From contig NZ_SMFK01000003.1 in assembly GCF_004349355.1 (NCBI RefSeq), positions 62,001 through 126,000 on the forward strand: a DNA stretch of 64,000 nucleotides, written 5' to 3'. Below, one piece after another: positions 41,372 to 49,694 of this stretch (the first letter of the stretch is position 1; every line of letters begins with the position of its first letter). The notes below the pieces were generated by a model. That model did no database searches. It was given only the letters and a program-made list of their open reading frames with translations, and was not told where the DNA came from. Source of the stretch: Flavobacterium cellulosilyticum (GTDB taxonomy: Bacteria; Bacteroidota; Bacteroidia; Flavobacteriales; Flavobacteriaceae). Position numbers and translations under genes: made by a program.

Positions 41372-42230
41372 ACTAAAACATAAAACACAGTATACCTATG
41401 CAAATGAGGTGCATAATTATCAAAGTATTTTGTGCTTGCAACCACTGAATTCATCTAAACAAATTTGCAAAAATTTTAAATTAGTGATTGAGCCTAAACC
41501 TTCCAAAATTTATAGCAGAACGGATTATTTTGGAAATATCCAACATTATTTTTCACTGCATGAATCTCATAAATCACTAAAAGTTACGGTTACTAGCGAA
41601 ATTGAAGTATTAATCAATAACGTTCAGCTTTTTAACACTATTACTTGTGAAGAAGCAAGGCAACGATTCCAAACCGATCATGCGCTCAAAGTGCAAGTTT
41701 TATTGTATCAATTACCTAGTCAATTTATTAGTTGGGATGATGAAATAGTGGCTTTTGCCGAAACATGTTTGATTCCAAGTAAGCCTCTTTTTGAAGGAAT
41801 TTTAGATTTAATCCAAAAAATATTCACCGAATTTAAATTCAAATCTGGTTCGACAAATGTCAATACACCTTTAAAAACAGTGCTTAAAGAACGTAAAGGA
41901 GTTTGCCAAGATTTTTCACATTTGGCTATTGCTAGTTTGCGAAGTGTTGGAATTCCAGCACGATATGTGAGCGGTTACATCGAAACTTTACCTCCAAAAG
42001 GAAAAGTAAAATTAGAAGGTTCTGATGCTTCTCACGCGTGGATTTCAGTTTATATTCCAGAAATGGGATGGTGTGAATTTGACCCCACAAACAATATGAT
42101 TCCGCAACAACGCCATATCATTACCGCTTACGGAAGAGATTTTGCTGATGTATCTCCAATGAAAGGAATTATTTTTAGTTCTGGCGATCATAAAGTAAAA
42201 GTTGAAGTCGATGTGATTCCATTAGTTTAG
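41361..42230 (+). CDS. Transglutaminase-like cysteine protease/ligase
   Basis: 289 residues, no signal peptide. An N-terminal bacterial transglutaminase domain (YKLKHKTQYTYANEV) is followed by the core with GVCQDFSHL (Cys about 182), DASHAWISVY (His about 225) and CEFDPTNN (Asp about 241). This intact triad means an active thiol enzyme, either a peptidase, an amidase or a transglutaminase. ATG at 41361 overlaps the ATP-grasp/alpha-E stop by 11 bases; a GTG at 41352 would add three residues. The overlap indicates translational coupling, and the family pairs with CP-ATP-grasp/alpha-E in many genomes. Confidence 0.9.
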   Translation: MKYKLKHKTQYTYANEVHNYQSILCLQPLNSSKQICKNFKLVIEPKPSKIYSRTDYFGNIQHYFSLHESHKSLKVTVTSEIEVLINNVQLFNTITCEEARQRFQTDHALKVQVLLYQLPSQFISWDDEIVAFAETCLIPSKPLFEGILDLIQKIFTEFKFKSGSTNVNTPLKTVLKERKGVCQDFSHLAIASLRSVGIPARYVSGYIETLPPKGKVKLEGSDASHAWISVYIPEMGWCEFDPTNNMIPQQRHIITAYGRDFADVSPMKGIIFSSGDHKVKVEVDVIPLV

Positions 42231-42300
42231 TTTAAATTTAGTAGTAAAAAAAATAACAGTTATCTAGTAATTTTATAACAATTATTCATTTTATTGTAAA

Positions 42301-42328
42301 TTGACTGTAAATACTTTCCATAACTTTG
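42301..42328 (+). promoter_or_regulatory. Promoter for protein-glutaminase-like gene
   Basis: TTG (42301-42303), 17-base spacer, TAACTTTG (42321-42328). This matches the Bacteroidetes housekeeping promoter exactly. The transcript should start near 42335, about 80 bases before the first codons of the deamidase. The gene therefore has its own promoter besides any read-through from the transglutaminase gene. Confidence 0.7.
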
Positions 42329-42412
42329 CCACTAATAACAGAAAGTAAACCTTCAATTATCCTAAACTGAGTACGTTGGCAAAATGTCATATTAATTTAT
42401 TTTAAAAATACA

Positions 42413-43327
42413 ATCATCAAAAAACATCCCCTTTTAAAACCTAGAAAAGCTTCTGTAATTGATTTAACAACAGCAAATCTATTATTTGCAGAAATTATCC
42501 AAACTGGTCTTCCGTTTGGATATCAACAAGCCAATTGCCATAATATTTCACATTATATCCGTACATTTTTAGAATCGAAAGGCTATCAATGCGCCAAAAT
42601 TTGGGCATTTGCTCCAATTGTTTATTCTACTTATAGCACCAAATTAATTTCATTTACAGATAAAAAAAACATTTCACCAACTGGAAAAATAGATTGGGGG
42701 TATCATGTCGCTCCCATTATCCAAGTACGTATTGGCACAAAAGTGCGAAAAATGGTTATTGATCCCGGATTATTTCCTAAAAGCCCCGTTCGATACAGAA
42801 CCTGGTTGGCCAAATTAAAAACCCGAAAATTGATCTATTTAATCATGGATTCTGAATGGTATTTATATAATTCTTCTATGATTCCCAATTCGCAATTACA
42901 GTATGATTCGAATGGATTTACAAATAGTATACAACCAAACGTTAAACTCCCCGATTGGTTTTCAGATAAACTCATTACCGATTTTTTCAAATACGAAGAG
43001 GAAGCTTTAGACCAACATTGGATAGAAAAAGGTTTGGCAATAAATGAAACTGCTATGGCTTTTTATAATAATGAAATTAAAGCCTTATTGAATTCTAATC
43101 TTCATAACGATTTAGTTTCTGATTACAAAATGTTAGTAGGTAACGTTTTCAATTTTGAAACCATTTTTAGGGACAATAACTGGAATTATGAAATGAATGA
43201 TAACTTTCAATTCAAACACCAAAACATTATAGCAAAATACCGAGAAATTTATTTTTCAAACCTCAATAAATGGATCGAGTCACATTCAAAACTAAATGAA
43301 TTGATTGCTCATAAACAAACAATTTAA
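42413..43327 (+). CDS. Protein-glutaminase-like deamidase, no canonical start codon
   Basis: About 304 residues resembling the protein-glutaminase family (Gln_deamidase_2), which turns protein-bound glutamine into glutamate. The triad is clear: ANCHNISHYI (Cys about 42), WGYHVAPII (His about 98) and MVIDPGLF (Asp about 117). Its spacing is close to that of the known Chryseobacterium enzyme. No secretion signal is visible, whereas the known enzyme is secreted. The frame opens after a TGA at 42368 and has no ATG, GTG or TTG until GTG at 42743, which lies after Cys and His. A TAAAA stretch just before two ATC codons (42413, 42416) suggests an AUC start; a frameshift or base error is the other explanation. 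Confidence 0.75.
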   Translation: MIKKHPLLKPRKASVIDLTTANLLFAEIIQTGLPFGYQQANCHNISHYIRTFLESKGYQCAKIWAFAPIVYSTYSTKLISFTDKKNISPTGKIDWGYHVAPIIQVRIGTKVRKMVIDPGLFPKSPVRYRTWLAKLKTRKLIYLIMDSEWYLYNSSMIPNSQLQYDSNGFTNSIQPNVKLPDWFSDKLITDFFKYEEEALDQHWIEKGLAINETAMAFYNNEIKALLNSNLHNDLVSDYKMLVGNVFNFETIFRDNNWNYEMNDNFQFKHQNIIAKYREIYFSNLNKWIESHSKLNELIAHKQTI

Positions 43328-43335
43328 AGAAAAAA

Positions 43336-43363
43336 AAAGGTCTAGAAATACATCTAAACCTTT
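43336..43363. terminator. Bidirectional terminator
   Basis: AAAGGTCTAGA (43336-43346) and TCTAAACCTTT (43353-43363), one mismatch, with A-rich sequence on the left and T-rich on the right. It separates the deamidase gene from the convergent MoxR-type gene and can act in both directions. Confidence 0.7.
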
Positions 43364-43370
43364 CTTAATT

Positions 43371-44828
43371 TTACAATTTACTTATATAACTACCGTATAA
43401 ATCTTTAAACTGATATCCTTCAGTCATACGGTCTTTACTTAATTTTTTAAACTCTACTAAACCCCAAAGAATAAATTCTTTCATAAAATAACGATCCTCT
43501 TCTTCTGATTGTGGCTGGTATTTTTTGATCAAAATGTCCAATGGAGCAATACTGTCAAGAATTGTCTTATAATCCTCATCTGAACAATCATCTAATAATT
43601 CGAAACCGCTTTCGGCAAAAAACCATTCTATCGTATCAGAATAAGGGGTTTTCTCCTCTTGTTTTTCGAGTTTTTCAATTTTAGGAAAGTACCCTGGAAA
43701 GAAAGTACGAATGGCATCACCCATTAAATGTTGCGCCACAATTGCAGCTCCCTCCTGCTCCCCTTCATAAACTAATTCAACTTTTCCGGTAATAGATGGA
43801 ATTATCCCCATAAAGTCTGACAAACGTACGCTTGTTTTGTCAACGCCTGATTTCAGTGCTCGACGTTCAGCAGTGCTCAATAAATTTTCAAGAGCAGTAA
43901 TACTTAGTCTTGCAGAAACGCCACTTTTATTATCTACAAATTCACTCTCACGCGCTTCAAAACTAATTTGTTCCAATAAATCCCTAGCTAATGAAGGAAC
44001 ATAAACCAAATCACTTTGCACTTCATCAAGGTTTGCTTCTTGCTCTGTAATAATTCTGGCAATTTTGATGGTTTCTGGGTAATGTGTTAGGATTTGAGAA
44101 CCAATTCTGTCTTTTAAAGGCGTTACAATACTACCTCGATTGGTATAATCTTCTGGATTTGCGGTGAAAACAAATTGCATGTCAAGCGGCATTCGCAACT
44201 TGAATCCTCGAATTTGAATATCACCTTCCTGTAAAATATTGAATAATGCTACTTGAATTCTGGCTTGCAAATCGGGTAATTCGTTGATCACAAATATGCA
44301 GCGATTGGCTCTTGGAATCATTCCAAAATGAATCACGCGATCATCTGCATACGATAGTTTTAAATTAGCTGCTTTTATTGGATCAACATCGCCAATTAAA
44401 TCGGCAACGGTAACATCAGGTGTGGCCAATTTTTCGAAAAACCGTTCGCTTCTGTGCAACCATGAAATGGGAGTTTCGTCTCCATTGGCAGCAATTACGT
44501 CTTTGGCAAAACGGGAAATTGGCTTCAAAGGATCATCATTAATTTCTGAACCTGTGACAAACGGAATATATTCGTCTAACAATTCAATCATTTTTCGCGC
44601 CAATCTCGTTTTGGCTTGACCTCGAAGCCCCAATAAATTAATATTGTGTCGGGATAAAATAGCACGTTCTAATTCTGGAATGACAGTATTTTCGAATCCA
44701 TGAACGCCTTCAAAAATAGGTTTTCCTGTTTTGATTTTTTCACGCAAATTTTGACGCAATTCGTCTTTAATACTTTTACTTTGATATCCAGATTGGATTA
44801 ATTCGCCCAGTGTGTTTATGTTGTTCAT
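43371..44828 (-). CDS. MoxR/magnesium-chelatase-type AAA ATPase
   Basis: 485 residues, cytoplasmic. The Walker A is GLRGQAKT (67-74). The Walker B position reads CIFVINELPDL, with Asn182-Glu183 where most ATPases have Asp-Glu; related chelatase-like proteins show the same INEL, as far as I recall. The sensor and helix-insert pattern FTANPEDYTNRGSIVTPLKDRIG follows at about 215-240. Such ATPases work with VWA proteins to remodel or insert metals into partners. The VWA gene lies just upstream (99-bp gap) in the same direction. The pair converges on the transglutaminase group, and a functional link is suggested only by proximity. Confidence 0.88.
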   Translation of the reverse strand: MNNINTLGELIQSGYQSKSIKDELRQNLREKIKTGKPIFEGVHGFENTVIPELERAILSRHNINLLGLRGQAKTRLARKMIELLDEYIPFVTGSEINDDPLKPISRFAKDVIAANGDETPISWLHRSERFFEKLATPDVTVADLIGDVDPIKAANLKLSYADDRVIHFGMIPRANRCIFVINELPDLQARIQVALFNILQEGDIQIRGFKLRMPLDMQFVFTANPEDYTNRGSIVTPLKDRIGSQILTHYPETIKIARIITEQEANLDEVQSDLVYVPSLARDLLEQISFEARESEFVDNKSGVSARLSITALENLLSTAERRALKSGVDKTSVRLSDFMGIIPSITGKVELVYEGEQEGAAIVAQHLMGDAIRTFFPGYFPKIEKLEKQEEKTPYSDTIEWFFAESGFELLDDCSDEDYKTILDSIAPLDILIKKYQPQSEEEDRYFMKEFILWGLVEFKKLSKDRMTEGYQFKDLYGSYISKL

Positions 44829-44927
44829 TGATTTCTTTTTAGTAAATAATTTTGATATTGCTATTGATTTTTGATATTGCTATTGACATTGACATTGCCA
44901 CTATTCTAGACTGATAACTGAAAACTT

Positions 44928-46046
44928 TTATTTAATCCGTTTCTTTCTATTGGTTTCATAATCTTCAAAAATCATTTCACCCAGTCCTTTTAATCCTGTA
45001 TAAAAGGCTTTCCCTTGATTGGCTTCGGTAAACCGATTTACAAATTGTTGCAAATAAGGATCTTTAGCAATCATAAAAGTGGTTATAGGAATGTGTAATT
45101 TTCTGGCTTGTTGGGCTTCGTTGTAACATTTATCTACAATATATTCATCAAGGCCATTGCTGTTCATATAATAAGAACCGTCTTTTTCGCGAACGCAACT
45201 CGGTTTTCCATCCGTAATCATAAATATTTGCTTGTTGGTATTTCGTTTTCTACGCAACATATCCATGGCCAGTTGCAAACCTGCAACAGTGTTGGTATGA
45301 AAAGGACCGACTTTCAAATACGGTAAATCGCGAATCGCAATGGGCCAAGCATCATTTCCAAAAACAAGAATATCCAAACTATCTTTAGGATAACGTGTGG
45401 TGATTAATTCGGCCAATGCCATTGCCACCTTTTTGGCAGGAGTGATTCTGTCTTCGCCATAGAGAATCATACTGTGACTAATGTCAATCATTAAAACAGT
45501 ACTCATTTGAGATTTGTGTTGGGTATCTTCGACGACCAAATCATTTTCGGTAAGCATAAAATCATCAACACCATTATTGATTTGGGCATTTCGTAAACTT
45601 TCGGTCAAAGAAATTCGTTCTAATCCATCTCCAAAATGAAATTCCCGAAATTCTCCTGTATGTTCATCTCCATTTCCAGTATGTTTGGTCTTGTGATTCC
45701 CACTTCCAGAACGTTTTAAATTTCCAAAAATAGTATCCAAAGCTTGTTGTCGAATGGCTCTTTCTGTTTTGGCAGTAATACTTGTTCCTGAAGTTCCATC
45801 GTCTTTGAGTTCGTCTCGGATATATCCTTTTTTCTTTAAATCCTCAATAAAATCATCTATTGTATAGTGTTCATCTGTGAGTTTATATTCCTTGTCCAAT
45901 TCCCTTAACCAGTCGATTGCTTCATCAAAATCACCAGAAGTGTGCGTGATTAATTCCTTGAAAATCGCAAAGAGTTTATCAAACGGAGACTGGAATGGTG
46001 CTTCGTAGGTCTTGAAATAAAATCCTTTTTTGATAGTGTCTTTCAT
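44928..46046 (-). CDS. VWA-domain protein, MoxR partner
   Basis: 372 residues. The C-terminal half is a von Willebrand factor A domain with an intact MIDAS: LMIDISHSM (Asp188, Ser190, Ser192), then ITDGKPSCV and TTFMIAKDP. The N-terminal half is helical and charged, with no membrane segment. I placed the start at ATG 46046, which has a TAAAAA stretch upstream. The longer frame begins at 46091 inside a -7 box. The protein should supply metal-dependent target recognition for the ATPase encoded 99 bp downstream. Confidence 0.87.
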   Translation of the reverse strand: MKDTIKKGFYFKTYEAPFQSPFDKLFAIFKELITHTSGDFDEAIDWLRELDKEYKLTDEHYTIDDFIEDLKKKGYIRDELKDDGTSGTSITAKTERAIRQQALDTIFGNLKRSGSGNHKTKHTGNGDEHTGEFREFHFGDGLERISLTESLRNAQINNGVDDFMLTENDLVVEDTQHKSQMSTVLMIDISHSMILYGEDRITPAKKVAMALAELITTRYPKDSLDILVFGNDAWPIAIRDLPYLKVGPFHTNTVAGLQLAMDMLRRKRNTNKQIFMITDGKPSCVREKDGSYYMNSNGLDEYIVDKCYNEAQQARKLHIPITTFMIAKDPYLQQFVNRFTEANQGKAFYTGLKGLGEMIFEDYETNRKKRIK

Positions 46047-46084
46047 ATTTTTTAAAATTACATTATTTTGAAAAGAAGAAAAGC

Positions 46085-46092
46085 CAAACATA
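46085..46092 (-). promoter_or_regulatory. -7 box for VWA-MoxR unit
   Basis: CAAACATA on the plus strand reads TATGTTTG on the minus strand, a match to TAnnTTTG, about 38 bases before the chosen VWA start. No TTG lies at the usual distance, so this is a half promoter. Its position argues against the upstream ATG at 46091. Confidence 0.4.
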
Positions 46093-46339
46093 TACTAATT
46101 TATAGTTAAATATGTTTCGGTTCAGATAAACCAATATTTCCCCATTAAAATCAACTCAAATTCCAACTCAAAAAAGATTAAAATAAGGGAACACTTGCAA
46201 TCAAAACAATTAATCCTAAAATTATAAAATTTTATTCTAGAATTAATAGTTTGGCCTTAATAAAAAAATATTGTTTATATACCTGACAATCAATTATTTC
46301 ACTAAATTTAAACTATTATAAACCAAAAATAATTTAATT

Positions 46340-47281
46340 ATGAGAAAAGTTATTTCAATTGTATTGTTTATGTCCATTTGGATCACGTTTGCACAAAAGA
46401 AAACGAATGGAACTATTTATATTGAGCATCCTGCAATTACAGCAGTAGAAGCAATGACCCAAGCTTTTGTAAGTGGAGACACAGACAAAGTTGCCAGCTA
46501 TTTAGCTGATGATTTTAAGTTATACAGTGGGACAAGCATTAATAAAAATGATAAAGGAAAAGACAAAGAGTCGTTTTTAAAAGATGTCAAGTTTTGGAAA
46601 GACAATTTGGATTATTTAAGTATTTCTAGAACAAAAGGAGCCTATCCTGATGCCTTAGAATATAATGACCCCAATAATAAAGAATTAGTTTGGGTGCAAA
46701 CTTGGGAAGATGTAAAAGGAGTTCACAATAAAACTGGAGTAAACATTGATATGCCAGTACATCGCTTGTATACTGTAGATAAAAACAATAAAATCAAAAC
46801 CATTATTGACTATTCAACCAGTAAAATAGGTGATGAAATTGGGCAAAGTTTCTCAGATAGAAAAAATGGTGAAATTTACAATCATCACGAATACATTAAT
46901 GATGTTAGAAAAATGATATATGCCTTTGTAAATAAAGATTTTGACAAAGCGTACAGTTTTTATGATGATGAGGCAAGATTTAGTGACATCAATTCGCCAA
47001 TTGGAAAAAGCATATCATTGACAGAACAAAAAGCTAACGATAAAAAATTATTAGATAATTTTGAAATAACTGGTGTTGACATTAATGGATATCCTGATTA
47101 TTTGCATTATGAATTAGGAGATACTAGAGTAGTGCAATCTTGGTGGACCTATAGATTAATTAGAAAATTGGATAAAAAAGCTATAGATTTACCTGTTTTA
47201 TATATTGATGATTTCAACGATAAAGGTAAAATTATATCAGAAATTGCTTATTATAGCCTAGCCTTATTAGAAGCAAAATAA
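46340..47281 (+). CDS. Exported protein with two NTF2/SnoaL-like domains
   Basis: 313 residues with a short signal peptide (ISIVLFMSIWITFAQ, about 1-18). Two cone-shaped NTF2-like domains follow in tandem, about 25-165 and 185-310. The first has AVEAMTQAFVSGDTDKVASYLADDFKLYSG and the second VRKMIYAFVNKDFDKAYSFYDDEARFSD, with VWVQTWEDV and VVQSWWTYRLI as matching strands. Members bind small hydrophobic molecules or are isomerases, but many have no known role. It is a single gene with its own strong terminator at 47304, so the context gives no hint of substrate. Confidence 0.8.
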   Translation: MRKVISIVLFMSIWITFAQKKTNGTIYIEHPAITAVEAMTQAFVSGDTDKVASYLADDFKLYSGTSINKNDKGKDKESFLKDVKFWKDNLDYLSISRTKGAYPDALEYNDPNNKELVWVQTWEDVKGVHNKTGVNIDMPVHRLYTVDKNNKIKTIIDYSTSKIGDEIGQSFSDRKNGEIYNHHEYINDVRKMIYAFVNKDFDKAYSFYDDEARFSDINSPIGKSISLTEQKANDKKLLDNFEITGVDINGYPDYLHYELGDTRVVQSWWTYRLIRKLDKKAIDLPVLYIDDFNDKGKIISEIAYYSLALLEAK

Positions 47282-47303
47282 TAATTTAACTCACTTGAAT
47301 GTA

Positions 47304-47330
47304 AAAGCCGAAACAAATTGTTTCGGCTTT
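47304..47330 (+). terminator. Terminator after NTF2-like gene
   Basis: AAAGCCGAAAC (47304-47314) and GTTTCGGCTTT (47320-47330), 5-base loop, perfect stem, followed by ATTTAT. A GC-rich core with flanking A and T makes it effective for the plus-strand gene. Confidence 0.8.
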
Positions 47331-47493
47331 ATTTATATAATTATGTAAGAACCCTAAAAAGAGATTTGCCTAGTTATATCATATAAATCACGCCTGTTTT
47401 TTACTTATTTCAAGGACTTTAATGTTAGTTAAACGAATCATTTTCTTAAATTTCTTGTGCAAACTCTTTCCGTTTTCAAAAATGAATATAATA

Positions 47494-47531
47494 AAAAACA
47501 CCTCAACACAAAATAGTTATGAGGCGTTTTT
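47494..47531 (-). terminator. Terminator after orphan susCD pair
   Basis: AAAAACACCTCA (47494-47505) and TGAGGCGTTTTT (47520-47531), one G-U type mismatch. On the minus strand it ends in a run of T, 21 bases after the susD-like stop. Confidence 0.75.
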
Positions 47532-47551
47532 AATCATTTTTGAATTATTAT

Positions 47552-49675
47552 TTATTCTGAGGCATGACCATAACCTTGAGTAATGTTACCTTTAGATTGT
47601 GAAATAGTTTCATAAGTTAATGCTCTCACATAACGTGGAGGGTAACCAGCTGCATAATAATCATCTTGATACCCTTTAAAAACATCTGAAGTATACTGAC
47701 CTGCATTATCAACTATGTTTTGGCCCCATTTAGTTTTTACATATCCTGCAGCTTGAAGCGTAATTGCTTCAGCTCCTGCTGGATCAATATAACGGTATAA
47801 CCCTTTAATCGCAATATTACGGTTTCCTGTAAGTGAAGTGTATCCATTTCCAGCATTATAAGTGGTACCAGTCCATTTATCACAATTTCCTCTCCATCCT
47901 GGTGTTAAAACTGGGTAATTAGGATTAGATTCATCTACATTTGCATTTCCTGTTAACATGGTTGGGATTCCAAATGATGACATATTTACTGCTTTTGTCC
48001 AAATATAACTAGATATAGTCATTCCTGTTTTTGGGAAAGTATAATACCCATTAACTTTTAAACCATTAGCCATTGCAATTTGTGTATCACGAAGTTTCTT
48101 AATTCTATCAGGCATTGTTCCTGAAGTAATCATATCCCAACGAGTATGACCTTCTCCAGCTAATTCTAATTTACGTTCTTCTAATATTCCATCGATTAGG
48201 GTTTGCCCTGATAGCGAATTAACATAACTGGTAACTTTTGTAGCTTGATCTGCTGAAACAAATGCCCGACTACGTACTTTAGTCAAATATGATTTTGCAT
48301 TAGCATCATCACCTAAAAGTGCATATGCGTATGACAATTTTAAAATAACATCACCTAAACGCATTTGTACCCAATTACAACCAGATGAACGTTGAGCTAT
48401 TGTGTAAGGACTTGCCATACGGCTTTCGTCTAATTTATTGTTAGCTAACCCTCCCTTTTCACGACTTCCAGGAGAAAAATCAATTAATTTTTCACTTGCT
48501 GCTCCAGAATTTGCTGTAACGGCAACAGTAACATCACGTCGAATGTCTTTTGGGTCATATTCTCCATAATAAAATGAAGCATATAAACGGCTTTGTCCAT
48601 AGGATTTACATGGAAATGCATTTGAACCACCTCCGCCAGAAGGTCTTCCGAAAGCATAAGGAAATTCAGAAGTTCCAACTGCTCTTGTTGTACCAGTTTC
48701 AAATATAGATTCTGGACTTACCTGTAAATCCATTATGTATTGAAAGTGACGTTGAAAAGGATTGCTGAAATTAGCAGCTCTATTATCAGAAGTTATTAAG
48801 TATGCAGTTCCTGAGTTGTCTACAAGTTTTTGCAAATATTCTTTAGCAATAGTAATGTACGTTTTGTAATCTGTACGTCTAACGTATTTAGCATTCCACT
48901 TTACAGTTCCTTTTTGTTCGAAGGTAACTGCACCATAGTCAAAATCAGTTCGGCGTGTTTGCCATCCACCTGCATCCAAGGCCATTTTACCAATTAAACC
49001 TTGTGCGTAAGAACGGGTAAAACGTTCTGCTGTTAAACCTCCTTGACCCAAGCGATTCATTAACGGCTCTACTTTTTTCAGTGCCGCAATTTCTTTGTCA
49101 TAGATTTCATCACGAGATGTTAATTTTGTTGTTTCTAGTTGAGATAAATTTCTAACAGGAACATCAAAATAAGGGACATCACCAAAATATTTTATCAGAT
49201 ATTGATATGTATTGGCGCGAAAGATCACAGCTTCTCCATAAAGTTGTGTCCACTCCGAAATTGTACCCGAGGTTACAGCGTCTTTATATTCTTGCTTCCT
49301 TTCAATAGATTCAATCATAATATTAGATCGACTTATTATTTTGTATGCATTTTCGAAAAAAGATTTTGGATTGCTTTCGTTAATACTTAATTCTGTAGCA
49401 AATAGACCTTCTGGTATATGACGTGTTTGAGAACTATATAACTCAGGGTGACATTCAGAATCAGAACCTACTATTTCGGTATCATAAAACAACCCTGAAT
49501 CAGCTAATCTCCAGATATCATAATTACCTACTAAAGCTTTATAAGCTTCACTTGGTGATGAAAAGACAAAGTCTTCATCTACTTGAGATGGAGATTGTAC
49601 CTCCAAAAAATCTTTTGTACATGCCGTATTCAATAGAATAAATAGAGACAGCATGAAATATAATAACTTTTTCAT
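47552..49675 (-). CDS. SusD/RagB-family lipoprotein of orphan pair
   Basis: 707 residues with a lipoprotein signal (lipobox LNTAC, cysteine about 19) and the usual TKDFLEV start. TPR-like helices include YGEAVIFRANTYQYLIKYFGDVPYFDVPV near 150-180, and the C-terminal SusD pattern is LIDGILEERKLELAGEGHTRWDMI near 505. It lies 19 bp after its susC-like partner. There are no glycosidase, transporter or regulator genes on either side, so the ligand cannot be guessed from context. The two SusD proteins in this window differ strongly in sequence and length (657 and 707), so this is not a recent duplication. Confidence 0.93.
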   Translation of the reverse strand: MKKLLYFMLSLFILLNTACTKDFLEVQSPSQVDEDFVFSSPSEAYKALVGNYDIWRLADSGLFYDTEIVGSDSECHPELYSSQTRHIPEGLFATELSINESNPKSFFENAYKIISRSNIMIESIERKQEYKDAVTSGTISEWTQLYGEAVIFRANTYQYLIKYFGDVPYFDVPVRNLSQLETTKLTSRDEIYDKEIAALKKVEPLMNRLGQGGLTAERFTRSYAQGLIGKMALDAGGWQTRRTDFDYGAVTFEQKGTVKWNAKYVRRTDYKTYITIAKEYLQKLVDNSGTAYLITSDNRAANFSNPFQRHFQYIMDLQVSPESIFETGTTRAVGTSEFPYAFGRPSGGGGSNAFPCKSYGQSRLYASFYYGEYDPKDIRRDVTVAVTANSGAASEKLIDFSPGSREKGGLANNKLDESRMASPYTIAQRSSGCNWVQMRLGDVILKLSYAYALLGDDANAKSYLTKVRSRAFVSADQATKVTSYVNSLSGQTLIDGILEERKLELAGEGHTRWDMITSGTMPDRIKKLRDTQIAMANGLKVNGYYTFPKTGMTISSYIWTKAVNMSSFGIPTMLTGNANVDESNPNYPVLTPGWRGNCDKWTGTTYNAGNGYTSLTGNRNIAIKGLYRYIDPAGAEAITLQAAGYVKTKWGQNIVDNAGQYTSDVFKGYQDDYYAAGYPPRYVRALTYETISQSKGNITQGYGHASE

Positions 49676-49694
49676 AATTTAAATTGATTAAAAA

